Below, piece after piece: positions 32,401-37,756 of a stretch of DNA of 57,780 bases (position 1 is its first letter; every line of letters begins with the position of its first letter). The stretch is from assembly GCA_002633005.1 (NCBI GenBank), contig NMRA01000514.1, positions 188,001 through 245,780 of the forward strand, written 5' to 3'. The notes under the pieces are model-generated. The model did not search any database. It saw nothing but the letters and a program-made list of their open reading frames with translations, and was not told where the DNA came from. Source of the stretch: Phoronis australis. Taxonomy: Eukaryota > Phoronida > Phoronidae. Both the position numbers and the translations under genes were made by a program.

Positions 32401-34551
32401 AGAGCGCTGCTGGTGTTTCGATCGAGAAGTGGCCATTAGCAGTACTGCAACCCGGTGCATACATCATGCAGTGGAAGGCATCATTTTCACCAGGACGCGT
32501 GAAACATTTTTTTCAAATCTGAATAGGAAATTGACAACTCTTATTCTGCAACGTTTGAGGGATAAATAAAAGGTGTCGTGTTTTTCAACTTTATCGGCGT
32601 TTTGAGAATGGCAATCGGTGAACCCTCGACACAGATCTCTATGGGAAAATACCGCAAAATCATAAAGAGCGTTACTGGAATTTCGGTTGTAGTTATTGGT
32701 AGTGTTGTAGCACTGATTTAGCAGTAACGTTAGTGTCGTTTATTCATACAATACAACTTTAAACAATTTGTGCAGCTAAGGAGATAAATGGCGGATGGTC
32801 GACATGGTCTCGGTGGTACAAGTGCAGCGCCACCTGTGGTAATGGAAGGCAGACAAGGGCAAGATGGTGTACTAACCCTCGTCCTGCCAACGGAGGGAGC
32901 CAGTGTAGCGGTAACAATAAAGAGACGAAGGCGTGCAAGATTAAGGACTGTCCAGGTAAAATGGAGCTAACGGAAAGTCCGCAAAAACTACAAATTTTGG
33001 TAACGAACAACTTCCAGTCAAGCTAATTGTTTAACTTTGGAGCTGTGTCTCCGTTTTGTGATCTAGTAAATGTTGGTTTGACGCTTTCTGAGTCTCCACG
33101 TAGCGCAAAATGACTGTGATGCAGTCTTGTAGAGGATTTCCTTCCTTTACAGAACGCAAACCAAGCTCGGTGTGAGATCACCGAAGCCTTATGTCATTTA
33201 AGTACAGTTGCTGTTTTGTTATCTCTCATCACTGGCCTCAACTTTTACCGTGCTGTAAAAATAGTGCCAGACTTTTACCATATTTCCGTCATTGACCCTC
33301 CCAAAAATGAAACTCAGGACTGTGGATAAATACTGCTCAATCATTGAGAGCGCTGCTGGTGTTTCGATGGAGAAGTGGCCATTAGCAGTACTGCAACCCG
33401 GTACATACATCACTATGCAGTGGAAGGCATCATTTACACCAGGACACGCGAAACCTTTTTCCAAATCTGAATAGGAAATTGACAACTCTTATTCTGCAAC
33501 GTTTGAGGGATAAATAAAAGGTGTGATGTTTTTCAAATTTATCGGCGTTTTGAGAATGGCAATCAGTGAACCCTCTACACAGTTCACTGTGGGAAAATAC
33601 CGCAAAATCATAAAGAGCGCTACTGGAATTTCGGTTAGTAGTTATTGGTAGTGTTGTAGCATTTAGCAGTAACGTTAGTGTCGTTTATTCATACAATACA
33701 ACTTTTAACAATTCGTGCAGCTAAGAAGATAAATGGCGGATGGTCGGCATGGTCTAGTTGGTACAAGTGCAGCGCCACCTGTGGTAATGGAAGGCAGACA
33801 AGGGCAAGATGGTGTACTAACCCTCGTCCTGCCAACGGAGGGAGCCAGTGTAGTGGTAACAATAAAGAGACGAAGGCGTGCAAGATTAAGGACTGTCAAG
33901 GTAAAATGGAGCTAACAGGAAGCCAGAAAAATAGCAAAAACTACAAATTTTGTTAACGAACTGCCTCAAGCTAATTGTTTAACACTGGAGCTGTGTCTCC
34001 GTTGTGTGATCAATTAAATTTTGGTTTGCCGCTTTCTGATGTCTCGTATCGCAAAATGACCGTGATGCAGTCTTATAGAGGACTTCAGTGCCTTTTAGGG
34101 AACGCAAACCTTGTTCGGTGTGAGGTTAGCGAAGCCTTAAGTCACTTAAGTACAGCTCTTCTCCCATCACTGACCCAACTTTTACCATTCTGTAAAAATA
34201 GTGTGAGATTTTCACTATATTTCCGCCGCTGACCCTACAAATTCTTTTTTAAACTCCAAATACAAAAAATGGAAATTTCACCAACGACGTGACGTCAATT
34301 CCAGAATATTGAAAACGACAAAGGTGTGAGTGAACGACAAGATGAACAAGATCCCGTTTTCTTTTCTTGTAGTTAAAGTGCCCTGGTGGCTTCAGAACAA
34401 AAACAGCGGTTCGTCTGGAAGCCGCAGCCACAAGAGTCACAAGCACAGCAAGAGTCACAAGCACAGCAAGAGTCACAAGCACAGCAAGAGTCACAAGCAC
34501 AGCAAGAGTCACAAGCACAGCAAGAGCAACAGCAGAAAGAAGGGGAGATAA
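2687..34551 (+). CDS. Gene A: giant secreted kringle-SUEL-TSP1-WSC lectin (rhamnospondin-like), 30 exons
   Basis: Spliced gene reconstructed from GT-AG sites and reading phase. Coding exons: 2687-2747, 3573-3839, 4484-4608, 9914-10139, 10756-10928, 12994-13177, 13263-13466 (allelic copy 13721-13924), 14160-14333, 15021-15187, 15640-15793, 17384-17554, 17987-18274, 18799-18977, 19192-19345, 21565-21735, 22242-22408, 22595-22742, 22979-23149, 23750-23812 (5' part missing), 23985-24132, 24361-24531, 25313-25479, 25672-25825, 26010-26180, 29406-29585, 30621-30800, 31834-32013, 32776-32955, 33721-33900, 34373-34551. With the gapped exon at its family length of 167 the sum is 5241 nt, 1746 residues plus stop. 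Domains: signal, kringle, coiled coil, six SUEL lectins, eleven TSP1, one WSC, basic His-rich tail. All modules are phase-1 symmetrical. Likely a secreted glycan-binding matrix or mucus protein; Hydractinia rhamnospondins combine TSP1 repeats and a rhamnose-binding lectin and are the nearest known design. Problem: in-frame TGA at 14327 (see TSP1-1). The transcript may split into isoforms or even two genes. Confidence 0.8.
3573..3839 (+). CDS. Gene A exon 2: kringle domain
   Basis: One phase 1-1 exon of 89 codons encodes a complete kringle at roughly residues 30-107. The six kringle cysteines are present with the expected landmarks: [38 protein letters not shown], and a final WEYCDIPFC. One extra cysteine (TCEEEYE) precedes the domain. 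Kringles are disulphide-bonded binding modules with no catalysis, known from plasminogen, HGF and ROR receptors. No protease domain follows in this gene, so it probably serves for protein or glycan binding. Acceptor TTTATCAG and donor GTAAGT are both good. Confidence 0.9.
4484..4608 (+). CDS. Gene A exon 3: acidic linker and start of coiled coil
   Basis: Phase 1 to 0 exon of 125 nt after acceptor CTTCCAG. It begins with an acidic run (DEDVDDG), then [10 protein letters not shown] and an amphipathic stretch [13 protein letters not shown] leading into exon 4. The CDC pair could form interchain disulphides next to the coiled coil; that is inference. Donor GTATTT is weaker than the others, but phase and the sense of the protein fit. 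Confidence 0.65.
4609..6710 (+). other. Intron 3, left part: no further feature seen
   Basis: AT-rich intronic DNA of the 5.3-kb intron 3. Short open frames on the minus strand (5415-5669, 6113-6373) show no domain and no composition bias. The rest of this intron holds the repeats listed separately. Confidence 0.5.
6715..6995. repeat. AT-rich palindromic minisatellite (TAATTACTTTACGCC motif)
   Basis: At least nine degenerate copies of a 20-25 bp motif built around AAATAATTACTTTACGCC, with several copies in inverted orientation (GGCGTAAAGTAATTACTT), so the array can fold into multiple short hairpins. It lies inside intron 3 of gene A. No coding content. Confidence 0.75.
7468..7970 (-). mobile_element. 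Penelope-like element 3' relic, minus-strand copy (GIY-YIG nuclease)
   Basis: Minus-strand translation from about 7905 down to 7521 matches the end of a Penelope-like element protein: [38 protein letters not shown], then SSGHTINMA and [20 protein letters not shown]. This order is the GIY-YIG endonuclease followed by the kIKEAiyI..nP.iNRd.G tail of the family. Frameshifts near 7790-7830 break it. It forms one arm of an inverted pair with 8510-9035. Confidence 0.7.
8510..9035 (+). mobile_element. Penelope-like element 3' relic, plus-strand copy
   Basis: Diverged inverted copy of 7468-7970. The plus strand encodes LEKQSRVLF-like and [15 protein letters not shown], then SGHTDHQYG and remnants of the IKE-IYI tail, with frame changes. 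Its outer end (CTGCAGGTTTGAAACGCTAT, about 8990) is the reverse complement of the outer end of the left copy, so whole element ends, not just coding DNA, are mirrored. Penelope-like elements often carry such terminal repeats. Confidence 0.65.
9680..9832. repeat. GC-rich degenerate direct repeat (two ~65-bp units)
   Basis: Two similar units, each starting GCGCAGC, running through GTGGGGC...TAGCCCCC and ending GCGCCGCC or CACCGCC. This GC-rich island stands out in the AT-rich intron 3. Possibly the end of a MITE whose termini resemble GGGCGGCGC; not resolved. Confidence 0.45.
9914..10139 (+). CDS. Gene A exon 4: coiled coil
   Basis: Phase 0 to 1 exon after acceptor TTTACAG, about residues 152-226. 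It is rich in Leu, Glu, Lys, Ile and Val with heptad-like spacing ([19 protein letters not shown], then [19 protein letters not shown]), which suggests a 60-residue coiled coil and therefore oligomerisation. No cysteine. Ends in a GTACGA donor. No known family recognised beyond the coiled coil. Confidence 0.75.
10756..13177 (+). CDS. Gene A exons 5-6: SUEL lectin 1 with acidic poly-Glu tail
   Basis: Exon 5 (10756-10928, phase 1 to 0) and exon 6 (12994-13177, phase 0 to 1) encode one SUEL/rhamnose-binding lectin domain. The first half has [11 protein letters not shown] and the signature [12 protein letters not shown]; the second has [18 protein letters not shown], the DPC.GT.KYL signature. SUEL domains bind L-rhamnose or D-galactose through the YGR and DPC loops. 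This is the most diverged of the six lectins here. Exon 6 continues into a Glu run (13132-13170, six Glu, Gly, six Glu) encoded by GAA/GAG repeats, a polyanionic linker that could bind calcium; that role is inference. The 3' part of exon 6 recurs at 13507-13647 after an N. Confidence 0.85.
11948..12192. mobile_element. MITE copy 1 (GGGGCCTGTTCC family)
   Basis: Roughly 245-bp AT-rich element in intron 5 with imperfect terminal inverted repeats: GGGGCCTGTTCCAAGAAACT at the left and the complement of TTTTGTTGGAACGGGCCCC at the right, each followed by GACTTA. Related copies in the opposite orientation lie at 42229-42474 and 46626-46876. No coding capacity; non-autonomous DNA transposon by structure. 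Confidence 0.7.
13204..13253. repeat. TA/GTATAT microsatellite (and allelic copy at 13676-13713)
   Basis: Alternating TA and GTATAT repeat in intron 6. The second copy at 13676-13713 is shorter by about 12 bases, the usual difference between two alleles of a microsatellite. Confidence 0.8.
13263..13466 (+). CDS. Gene A exon 7: orphan 68-residue module
   Basis: Acceptor TTTTCAG and donor G|GTAGGT give a phase 1-1 exon that joins in frame to both neighbours; using the stronger-looking AG|GTAAGA four bases later would create a stop in TSP1-1. Content: [18 protein letters not shown], a hydrophobic LGFLLAVSG patch, a basic RKKRKIS patch, ECF and YPCKMS with two cysteines. I recognise no domain. 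A near-identical copy lies at 13721-13924 (one Glu to Asp change), probably the other allele rather than a second exon. Confidence 0.65.
13506..13506. other. Assembly join (single N) with duplicated flanks
   Basis: The base before ACGCCAACAACAAAG is an N. The 450-odd bases after it (13507-13960) repeat 13035-13500 almost exactly, covering the end of exon 6, intron 6 and exon 7, with a shortened microsatellite and single-base changes (for example T to C at the CACATGTGTC site). The simplest reading is two haplotype contigs abutted without merging. Confidence 0.75.
13721..13924 (+). CDS. Second copy of exon 7 (probable allele)
   Basis: Same splice sites, length and frame as 13263-13466, differing by GAGCTT versus GACCTT. 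Because it follows the N and the truncated exon 6 copy (13507-13647), I treat it as allelic sequence, not an extra exon. If the duplication were real, the phase 1-1 exon could still be included in frame. Confidence 0.5.
14160..14333 (+). CDS. Gene A exon 8: TSP1-1 with in-frame TGA at the last cysteine
   Basis: Phase 1-1 exon after acceptor TTATTCAG. It encodes a thrombospondin type-1 repeat, [19 protein letters not shown], with the WxxWxxW ladder used for C-mannosylation and the CxxTCG consensus for O-fucose. The exon ends AACACGTCTCCCTGATCAG; in TSP1-2 the same place reads ACGTCGCCCTGTCCAA, so TGA at 14327-14329 replaces the sixth cysteine (codon about 470). All later exons remain open and well conserved. 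Options: exon skipping (it is symmetrical), a use of an internal GT at 14283 that also keeps phase, stop-codon readthrough or selenocysteine, a null allele or sequencing error, or a true end of a short isoform. Confidence 0.75.
15021..15793 (+). CDS. Gene A exons 9-10: SUEL lectin 2
   Basis: Exons 15021-15187 (phase 1 to 0) and 15640-15793 (phase 0 to 1). First half: [24 protein letters not shown]. Second half: [17 protein letters not shown]. Both sugar-contact signatures are intact. The domain ends with [11 protein letters not shown] before the next TSP1. From here on the lectins share one split point and closely similar sequence, showing duplication of a lectin plus TSP1 unit. Confidence 0.88.
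15794..17383 (+). other. Intron 10
   Basis: AT-rich intron of 1.6 kb. Apart from the palindromic element at 16145-16220 I see no feature in it. Confidence 0.5.
16145..16220. mobile_element. Small palindromic element, copy 1
   Basis: About 76 bp with inverted ends: CGTGCCCGAATCCCGAGAAC at the left and the complement of GGTTCTCAAACCACGGGCACG at the right, around a core TTTTCTCCATTGAATAACGG. A second copy lies at 56908-56987, far outside the gene, so it is a dispersed MITE-like hairpin. Confidence 0.6.
17384..17554 (+). CDS. Gene A exon 11: TSP1-2
   Basis: Phase 1-1, 57 residues: [19 protein letters not shown], six cysteines, full C-mannosylation and O-fucosylation motifs, closing CSTSPCP. It serves as the intact reference for the damaged TSP1-1. 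TSP1 repeats are extracellular adhesion modules that bind sulphated glycans and proteins. Confidence 0.88.
17987..18274 (+). CDS. Gene A exon 12: WSC domain
   Basis: Phase 1-1 exon of 96 residues after acceptor TTGCAG. It shows the WSC pattern: [56 protein letters not shown] and a terminal GTWRISVF, with eight cysteines. WSC domains occur in yeast wall sensors, polycystin-1, Kremen and fungal exoglucanases and are thought to bind carbohydrate. A single copy sits between two TSP1-SUEL units. Confidence 0.88.
18799..19345 (+). CDS. Gene A exons 13-14: SUEL lectin 3
   Basis: Exons 18799-18977 and 19192-19345. First half: [30 protein letters not shown]. Second half: [17 protein letters not shown], ending IVLVDYVEK. 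The first exon is 12 nt longer than in other units (extra EIPDVD-type start). Both sugar-binding signatures are present. An ATA trinucleotide run lies in the short intron at 19025-19057. Confidence 0.88.
19025..19057. repeat. ATA trinucleotide microsatellite
   Basis: About eleven tandem ATA units in intron 13 of gene A, 48 bases after the donor. Confidence 0.85.
20549..20951 (+). pseudogene. P2X7 C-terminus-like pseudogene in intron 14
   Basis: Two overlapping plus-strand frames look like one broken reading frame: [17 protein letters not shown] from 20657 on, then after a frame change [49 protein letters not shown]. The WC.C..C.....C.CC.EI...C.T.H..F...LN.AVL pattern is the Cys-rich module of the P2X7 C-terminus, which also occurs in large cnidarian and fish families of unknown, partly repeat-borne proteins. 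The frameshift lies between about 20700 and 20758 and a stop follows at 20950. Identification is from memory of the motif. Confidence 0.5.
21565..21735 (+). CDS. Gene A exon 15: TSP1-3
   Basis: Phase 1-1, 57 residues: [19 protein letters not shown], six cysteines, closing CNTSPCL. The O-fucose consensus CxxTCG is lost here (CSAPCS), unlike the other ten repeats, so this repeat is not expected to be modified by a POFUT2-type enzyme. Confidence 0.88.
22242..22742 (+). CDS. Gene A exons 16-17: SUEL lectin 4
   Basis: Exons 22242-22408 and 22595-22742. First half: [30 protein letters not shown]. Second half: [16 protein letters not shown], shortened by two codons after AYRCQP (IVVIDYVKK). Starts the tandem array of SUEL-TSP1 units whose introns are also similar. 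Confidence 0.88.
22979..23149 (+). CDS. Gene A exon 18: TSP1-4
   Basis: Phase 1-1: [20 protein letters not shown], six cysteines, [12 protein letters not shown], closing CNSGKCS. Belongs to the WNRC subtype shared with TSP1-5 and TSP1-6. Confidence 0.88.
23425..23486. repeat. CA dinucleotide microsatellite
   Basis: CG/CA run passing into about 24 perfect CA units inside intron 18. The Cys-Val frames it produces on the minus strand are not genes. Confidence 0.9.
23749..24132 (+). CDS. Gene A exons 19-20: SUEL lectin 5, 5' exon truncated by assembly gap
   Basis: Exon 19 survives only as 23750-23812 ([20 protein letters not shown] and one more codon) directly after an N at 23749; its acceptor and first 104 nt are missing. 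Exon 20 (23985-24132) is complete with [17 protein letters not shown]. Bases left of the N match the intron before SUEL6 up to 25083, while the exon resumes at a point equal to 25417, so about 333 bases are missing. I treat the domain as intact in the organism. Confidence 0.75.
24361..24531 (+). CDS. Gene A exon 21: TSP1-5
   Basis: Phase 1-1: [20 protein letters not shown], closing CNNGKCS. Differs from TSP1-4 at only a handful of codons. Confidence 0.88.
25313..25825 (+). CDS. Gene A exons 22-23: SUEL lectin 6
   Basis: Exons 25313-25479 and 25672-25825. First half: [30 protein letters not shown]. The second half reads [17 protein letters not shown]: the residue after DPC is Arg instead of the Gly of lectins 2-5. 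That position is variable in the family (SUEL1 has Phe), so binding may be altered in specificity rather than lost. Ends IVVVDFVKK. Confidence 0.88.
26010..26180 (+). CDS. Gene A exon 24: TSP1-6
   Basis: Phase 1-1: [20 protein letters not shown], closing CDSGKCP. Last repeat of the WNRC subtype. A 3.2-kb intron with transposon relics separates it from the terminal TSP1 array. Confidence 0.88.
26580..26893 (+). mobile_element. hAT-superfamily transposase relic
   Basis: Plus-strand pieces in intron 24 resemble the central part of hAT/DUF4371-type transposases: after [14 protein letters not shown] comes [20 protein letters not shown], the LQ.rdvDv..A...v..t...L pattern upstream of the C-terminal dimerisation region. 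Frames stop at about 26890 and nothing intact follows. Remembered-family match only. Confidence 0.5.
27858..29165. repeat. Higher-order repeat array with CCACCTAGTGGC cores every ~150 bp
   Basis: A core close to CCACCTAGTGGCAA or ...GGCCA recurs at 28048, 28194, 28353, 28504, 28649, 28849 and 29011, mostly 145-162 bases apart, within larger units of about 458 bp (28041-28498, then 28499 on with a partial internal duplication). Flanking blocks also repeat, such as GCGTCCACCCCTCTATCAAC and AAACCGCTCAA. The left end carries a short palindrome (CCCACATATTTATATGTGGA) near 27866 and a CCGTCCGTCCGGGGTCCGGC run. Lies in intron 24 of gene A. No coding sense. Confidence 0.7.
29406..33900 (+). CDS. Gene A exons 25-29: terminal tandem TSP1 repeats 7-11
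   Basis: Five exons, each 180 nt and phase 1-1: 29406-29585, 30621-30800, 31834-32013, 32776-32955, 33721-33900. Each encodes a YKC-subtype TSP1 such as [20 protein letters not shown], then [12 protein letters not shown] and CKIKDCPG, with all six cysteines and both glycosylation motifs. Repeat 10 has WSTWSRW; repeat 11 has WSAWSSW and DCQG. Genomic units are 1215, 1213, 942 and 945 bp. Exon and intron of units 7 and 8 are almost identical, so the array has duplicated or been homogenised recently. The overlapping open frames on both strands are shadows of these exons. Confidence 0.88.
29420..34230 (+). repeat. Tandem genomic duplication carrying TSP1 exons and introns
   Basis: Starts inside exon 25 at ATGGCGGATGGTCGGCATGG. 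Units 29420-30632 and 30633-31845 agree almost base for base, including intron landmarks such as TTGAAGCATCAGCCTAATTT and CTCCCATCACTGACC. Units 3 and 4 share a deletion of about 270 bp relative to units 1 and 2, so copy number grew in at least two steps. Confidence 0.85.
34373..34551 (+). CDS. Gene A exon 30: Ser/His/Lys-rich C-terminal tail
   Basis: Acceptor TTCTTGTAG, phase 1, stop TAA at 34549-34551. After [19 protein letters not shown] the tail consists of SHK, five exact SHKHSK hexapeptides (18-bp minisatellite 34435-34524) and SNSRKKGR. It is strongly basic at acidic pH, free of cysteine, and has no hydrophobic segment, so the protein is secreted, not membrane-anchored. The tail could bind polyanions, metal ions or mineral surfaces; that is inference. 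Confidence 0.85.
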
Positions 34552-34868
34552 GTCCAAAATGAACTGAAGGAATATACCATTTACAGTAAGTTGGCGTGTC
34601 CTGCTCCTTGGTTGGTTAACGTAATCGAAAAATGATTCTTTTTCACATACAGACAGATAGATATCTGCACTTATCATATAAACTTCTTAAAAAAGACAAT
34701 GTAAACCTCAATTTCTTTCATAACGAGTTCTGATATTACTCTTTTTCATCCAAGCAAATCTATGTACTGCAATCTTGTAAAATGTGTGCATGTATTCTAC
34801 TTTCAGATAGAAAAATGATTCCCTTGTGGAAATGTTGAACCAAGCCGCCATTATCCTGCGCACTTGAA

Positions 34869-35209
34869 ATTAAAAATCTGACGTACCGATTCTTTAGCTG
34901 TAATGAACCTGTCTTCGATCATAAAATATTAACTTCTGCTTAGACCCCTTGCCGTTAACAATCTGGTCTCAAATTACTACTTTTTCAAGTAAGACGCGAG
35001 TTCTGGGTCTGGGAAAAAATCGCCCTGCGTCATTGCTTGAGACTATGCTCGGCGCTCAATCATTACGCTGGTCTCGAGCGCAAACGGTCAGTCAGTTCAG
35101 TCTGACCCCAGGACATATGAGAAAGCAGTGACTTGAGACCAATTATGTAACTGTAAATGGTTAACATCAAACATTTTTGACAAAAAGCGAATTCGTTTAA
35201 CTCAATAAA
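34869..35209 (+). terminator. Candidate polyadenylation signals of gene A
   Basis: ATTAAA at 34869-34874 and AATAAA at 35204-35209 are the first plausible signals after the stop codon. Either would give a 3' UTR of about 0.3-0.7 kb. No transcript evidence. Confidence 0.35.
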
Positions 35210-35279
35210 GTCAAAGCAAATACGTTCAAAATATTCGTATGTTTGCATTAAAACACTAACGTTTAATCACAAAAACCAG

Positions 35280-35437
35280 GGCTCCGTTTCATGAAACTAT
35301 TTTTGTATTAACTTAAGACTAAAATACACGCAACAATGCTGTCATTCTATCAATTGTCACGTCGTGTTTGTTGGAAAATGCTGTTGACGCCATGCCAACA
35401 ATCAAACTTTGAGTCAAACTTTCATTGAACGGAGCCC
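35280..35437. mobile_element. Short MITE with GGGGCTCCGTT termini
   Basis: About 158 bp, beginning GGGCTCCGTTTCATGAAACT and ending with the complement of the same ends (CTTTCATTGAACGGAGCCCC). Terminal inverted repeats of about 20 bp with one or two mismatches. Non-coding; between gene A and the next element. Confidence 0.6.
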
Positions 35438-37756
35438 CGGTCTACGTACGTGTTCTTAGTCCGTTAAGTCGTGGGAAGGTTTTCTTCGGTGATTGTAGTA
35501 GGATGGCAAAAATTTTACAACTCATTTCTCTCGCACGTTTGGTGATTAAAAGCCTTGAATGATTTTCAACAAGTGGCAACTTCTAAGAATTTTATATACT
35601 ACGATTAGGCACGAAACAACTTATCTTCATGACAGTAGGCATGGTGCAGTGCTTTTGCTATCAAGTTGACACAATCGGTTTTAGGGCTTAAAAACGCATT
35701 TTGAGGATTAATTTTGGGTAGGATAGACATGACGTTATTAGCCTTAACCAGAGTCACAAAACACCCCAATTGGTTGTTTTTGTGAATTTATTAAAATCGC
35801 CAATTACTGATGTGGGCTCCCAATCTTTTGAGAGACTCAACCAAAGCTTTCCAGTGCCCTTTCTTTGCACAGTGTTTTTACGCCAACGACACGCTGAAGA
35901 TGACGACTTTTCTCCTCTTTTCGCGACGTTTGACTCGGCCGATTGTGCGCCACAATACTACATATCGGACGTATTGGATACTTTGGGTGGGAACTTTTTG
36001 GATCACAGTGCGCGGTCCGTGGATGAAACAACTTGGTTGTCAAAGATTACGACTAGTGCCGGATTTAGACTTTGGGGGATCCGGGCTCTTCACGTTCGGG
36101 GGCCCACGATTTAACGACGTGGCTTAAGTAATATCTTAACATGCAAATTCTGCTTATGTACAGCACTGCTTTTCCTACAATCAAACAGACACACGCATCG
36201 GTTGTTGTTGGGTGAATTACTGTTGGGAAATATTTAACGTATCTGAAAACAAAATGCACGTTTTATAATATATATTATGTATTCAAGTTTTCCTGTCACA
36301 ACCAAATACATAGATTTGTACCAAACATTCAAAACCAGAAACTTCCAACTAATGAAAGTATAGAGGTAACGAGCACAGAGTCAATCAGCACCTCAGTTTC
36401 CACCTCGAGAACTCGTGTTGCGAGAAAGTTACGATGAAAAAGAACCTATTACAGGAAACACTGTACTTCTCTTCGCCATATTGTTTGATAATAAGTCAAC
36501 GTCAGCGGTTCTTTTAAGACGCTTGTCTTTACTTCTAGGAGACATAGCACCCTCAAGCTGTCATGTGCCATCTTTGTTCTTCGACAATTCTGTACTAGAG
36601 ACAGTTCTGCTGAATGGTCGCTCCGTTGAACAGCTCGTTGCTATTATACGCAGGTATATTCCTCTCTAGTCGAGGAACAGTATGACAGCAACGACAAGTT
36701 AATCCAATATCCCGCGTTTCTTTGTTCTTTTCCCTGGAATTCACCGACAACGTGAGTGCATTCCTTACAACGAAGATTAAATTTTAAACCATATTCTCAA
36801 TGGGCTTGGCACTATTCGTAGATTTTCATCTTCTTTTCAGTCTTTACGTGCAAATCTTTTACGCTGACCGCACGTCAAAGTACAACTAAAACAACATACC
36901 GTGGCTTTTGGCCGACTGCAAAGCCATTTTCAGAAGTGTGGCTCACCATTGTCACGACAAGTACAAAACATTGGGCTCTTAAAACATCGGCTATGTCCAT
37001 CTATCATCCCCGTGCATTCGCTTGATAATGGCTTCGACATTCGATACGAGTCAGATTTGTTTTTGTTTCTGCATGCTGCGGCTGATTTTGACAAAAAGAA
37101 ATCTACTTTTCTTTGACATGAAAGCAAGAGGCAGGAGCAGAATCAATTGTCACCTCTGAAGTATACAGTATCCACTGCACAGTACACTTCATCACTTGAC
37201 TTTGTGCACTTGCAGTCAGAACTTTCTCTTGGGAGTTCAGAGTAGTCTTCAGTTGTAGAATCCTTCACAGCTTCCTTGCCTTCTGGTTTTCAAATTGGGA
37301 AAAGGCTATGAGTCGTGGTAGTTTGCACAGAGCAGCTGCGTATTCATTCCTTTGGAAAGTTTTCTCATCTACGCCCTGGATAGCGGAGTTGACGTGCGTT
37401 CCTTCCTGGCAGTGGCAGCAACGAGATTGTTTGTTGTTTCTCAACCTTGTGTGAACAATTTGCACGCGCAGGACCACCCAGTAACAAAAGGATTGGTCAG
37501 CGTTGAAACAGTTGGGTCACAAAAAGGTGCAGTGGCTCATTTTTGGAATAGGGGCTCCCTGACGTTGGAGCCCTTTATGTCGTGGTGAAGATCTATGGAA
37601 TCTTATATCTGCATTGATTTTTAAGTATTTTTAGTTCAAAAGGGGTCCCTCTAGAAGGGGGGCGGAGCAATTGCCCCCTTTACCCCCTAAAAATCCAGCA
37701 GTAATTACGACAACATAGACCCGAACGACGGCGTTCAGAAAAACGTATTTCAACTG
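35438..37756. other. Intergenic DNA without a supported gene
   Basis: Several open frames of 60-115 codons exist (for example 35770-36114, 36415-36669 and 37265-37477 minus), but none has a recognisable domain, biased composition, or a splice-consistent partner. Short CCCCCTTT-rich stretches at 37640-37690 may be repeat-derived. Confidence 0.5.

Noticed and set aside
35770-36127. Two overlapping plus-strand frames of 105-114 codons between genes A and B
   Set aside because: No domain, no bias, no splice partner or promoter; two frames equally open, as expected by chance.
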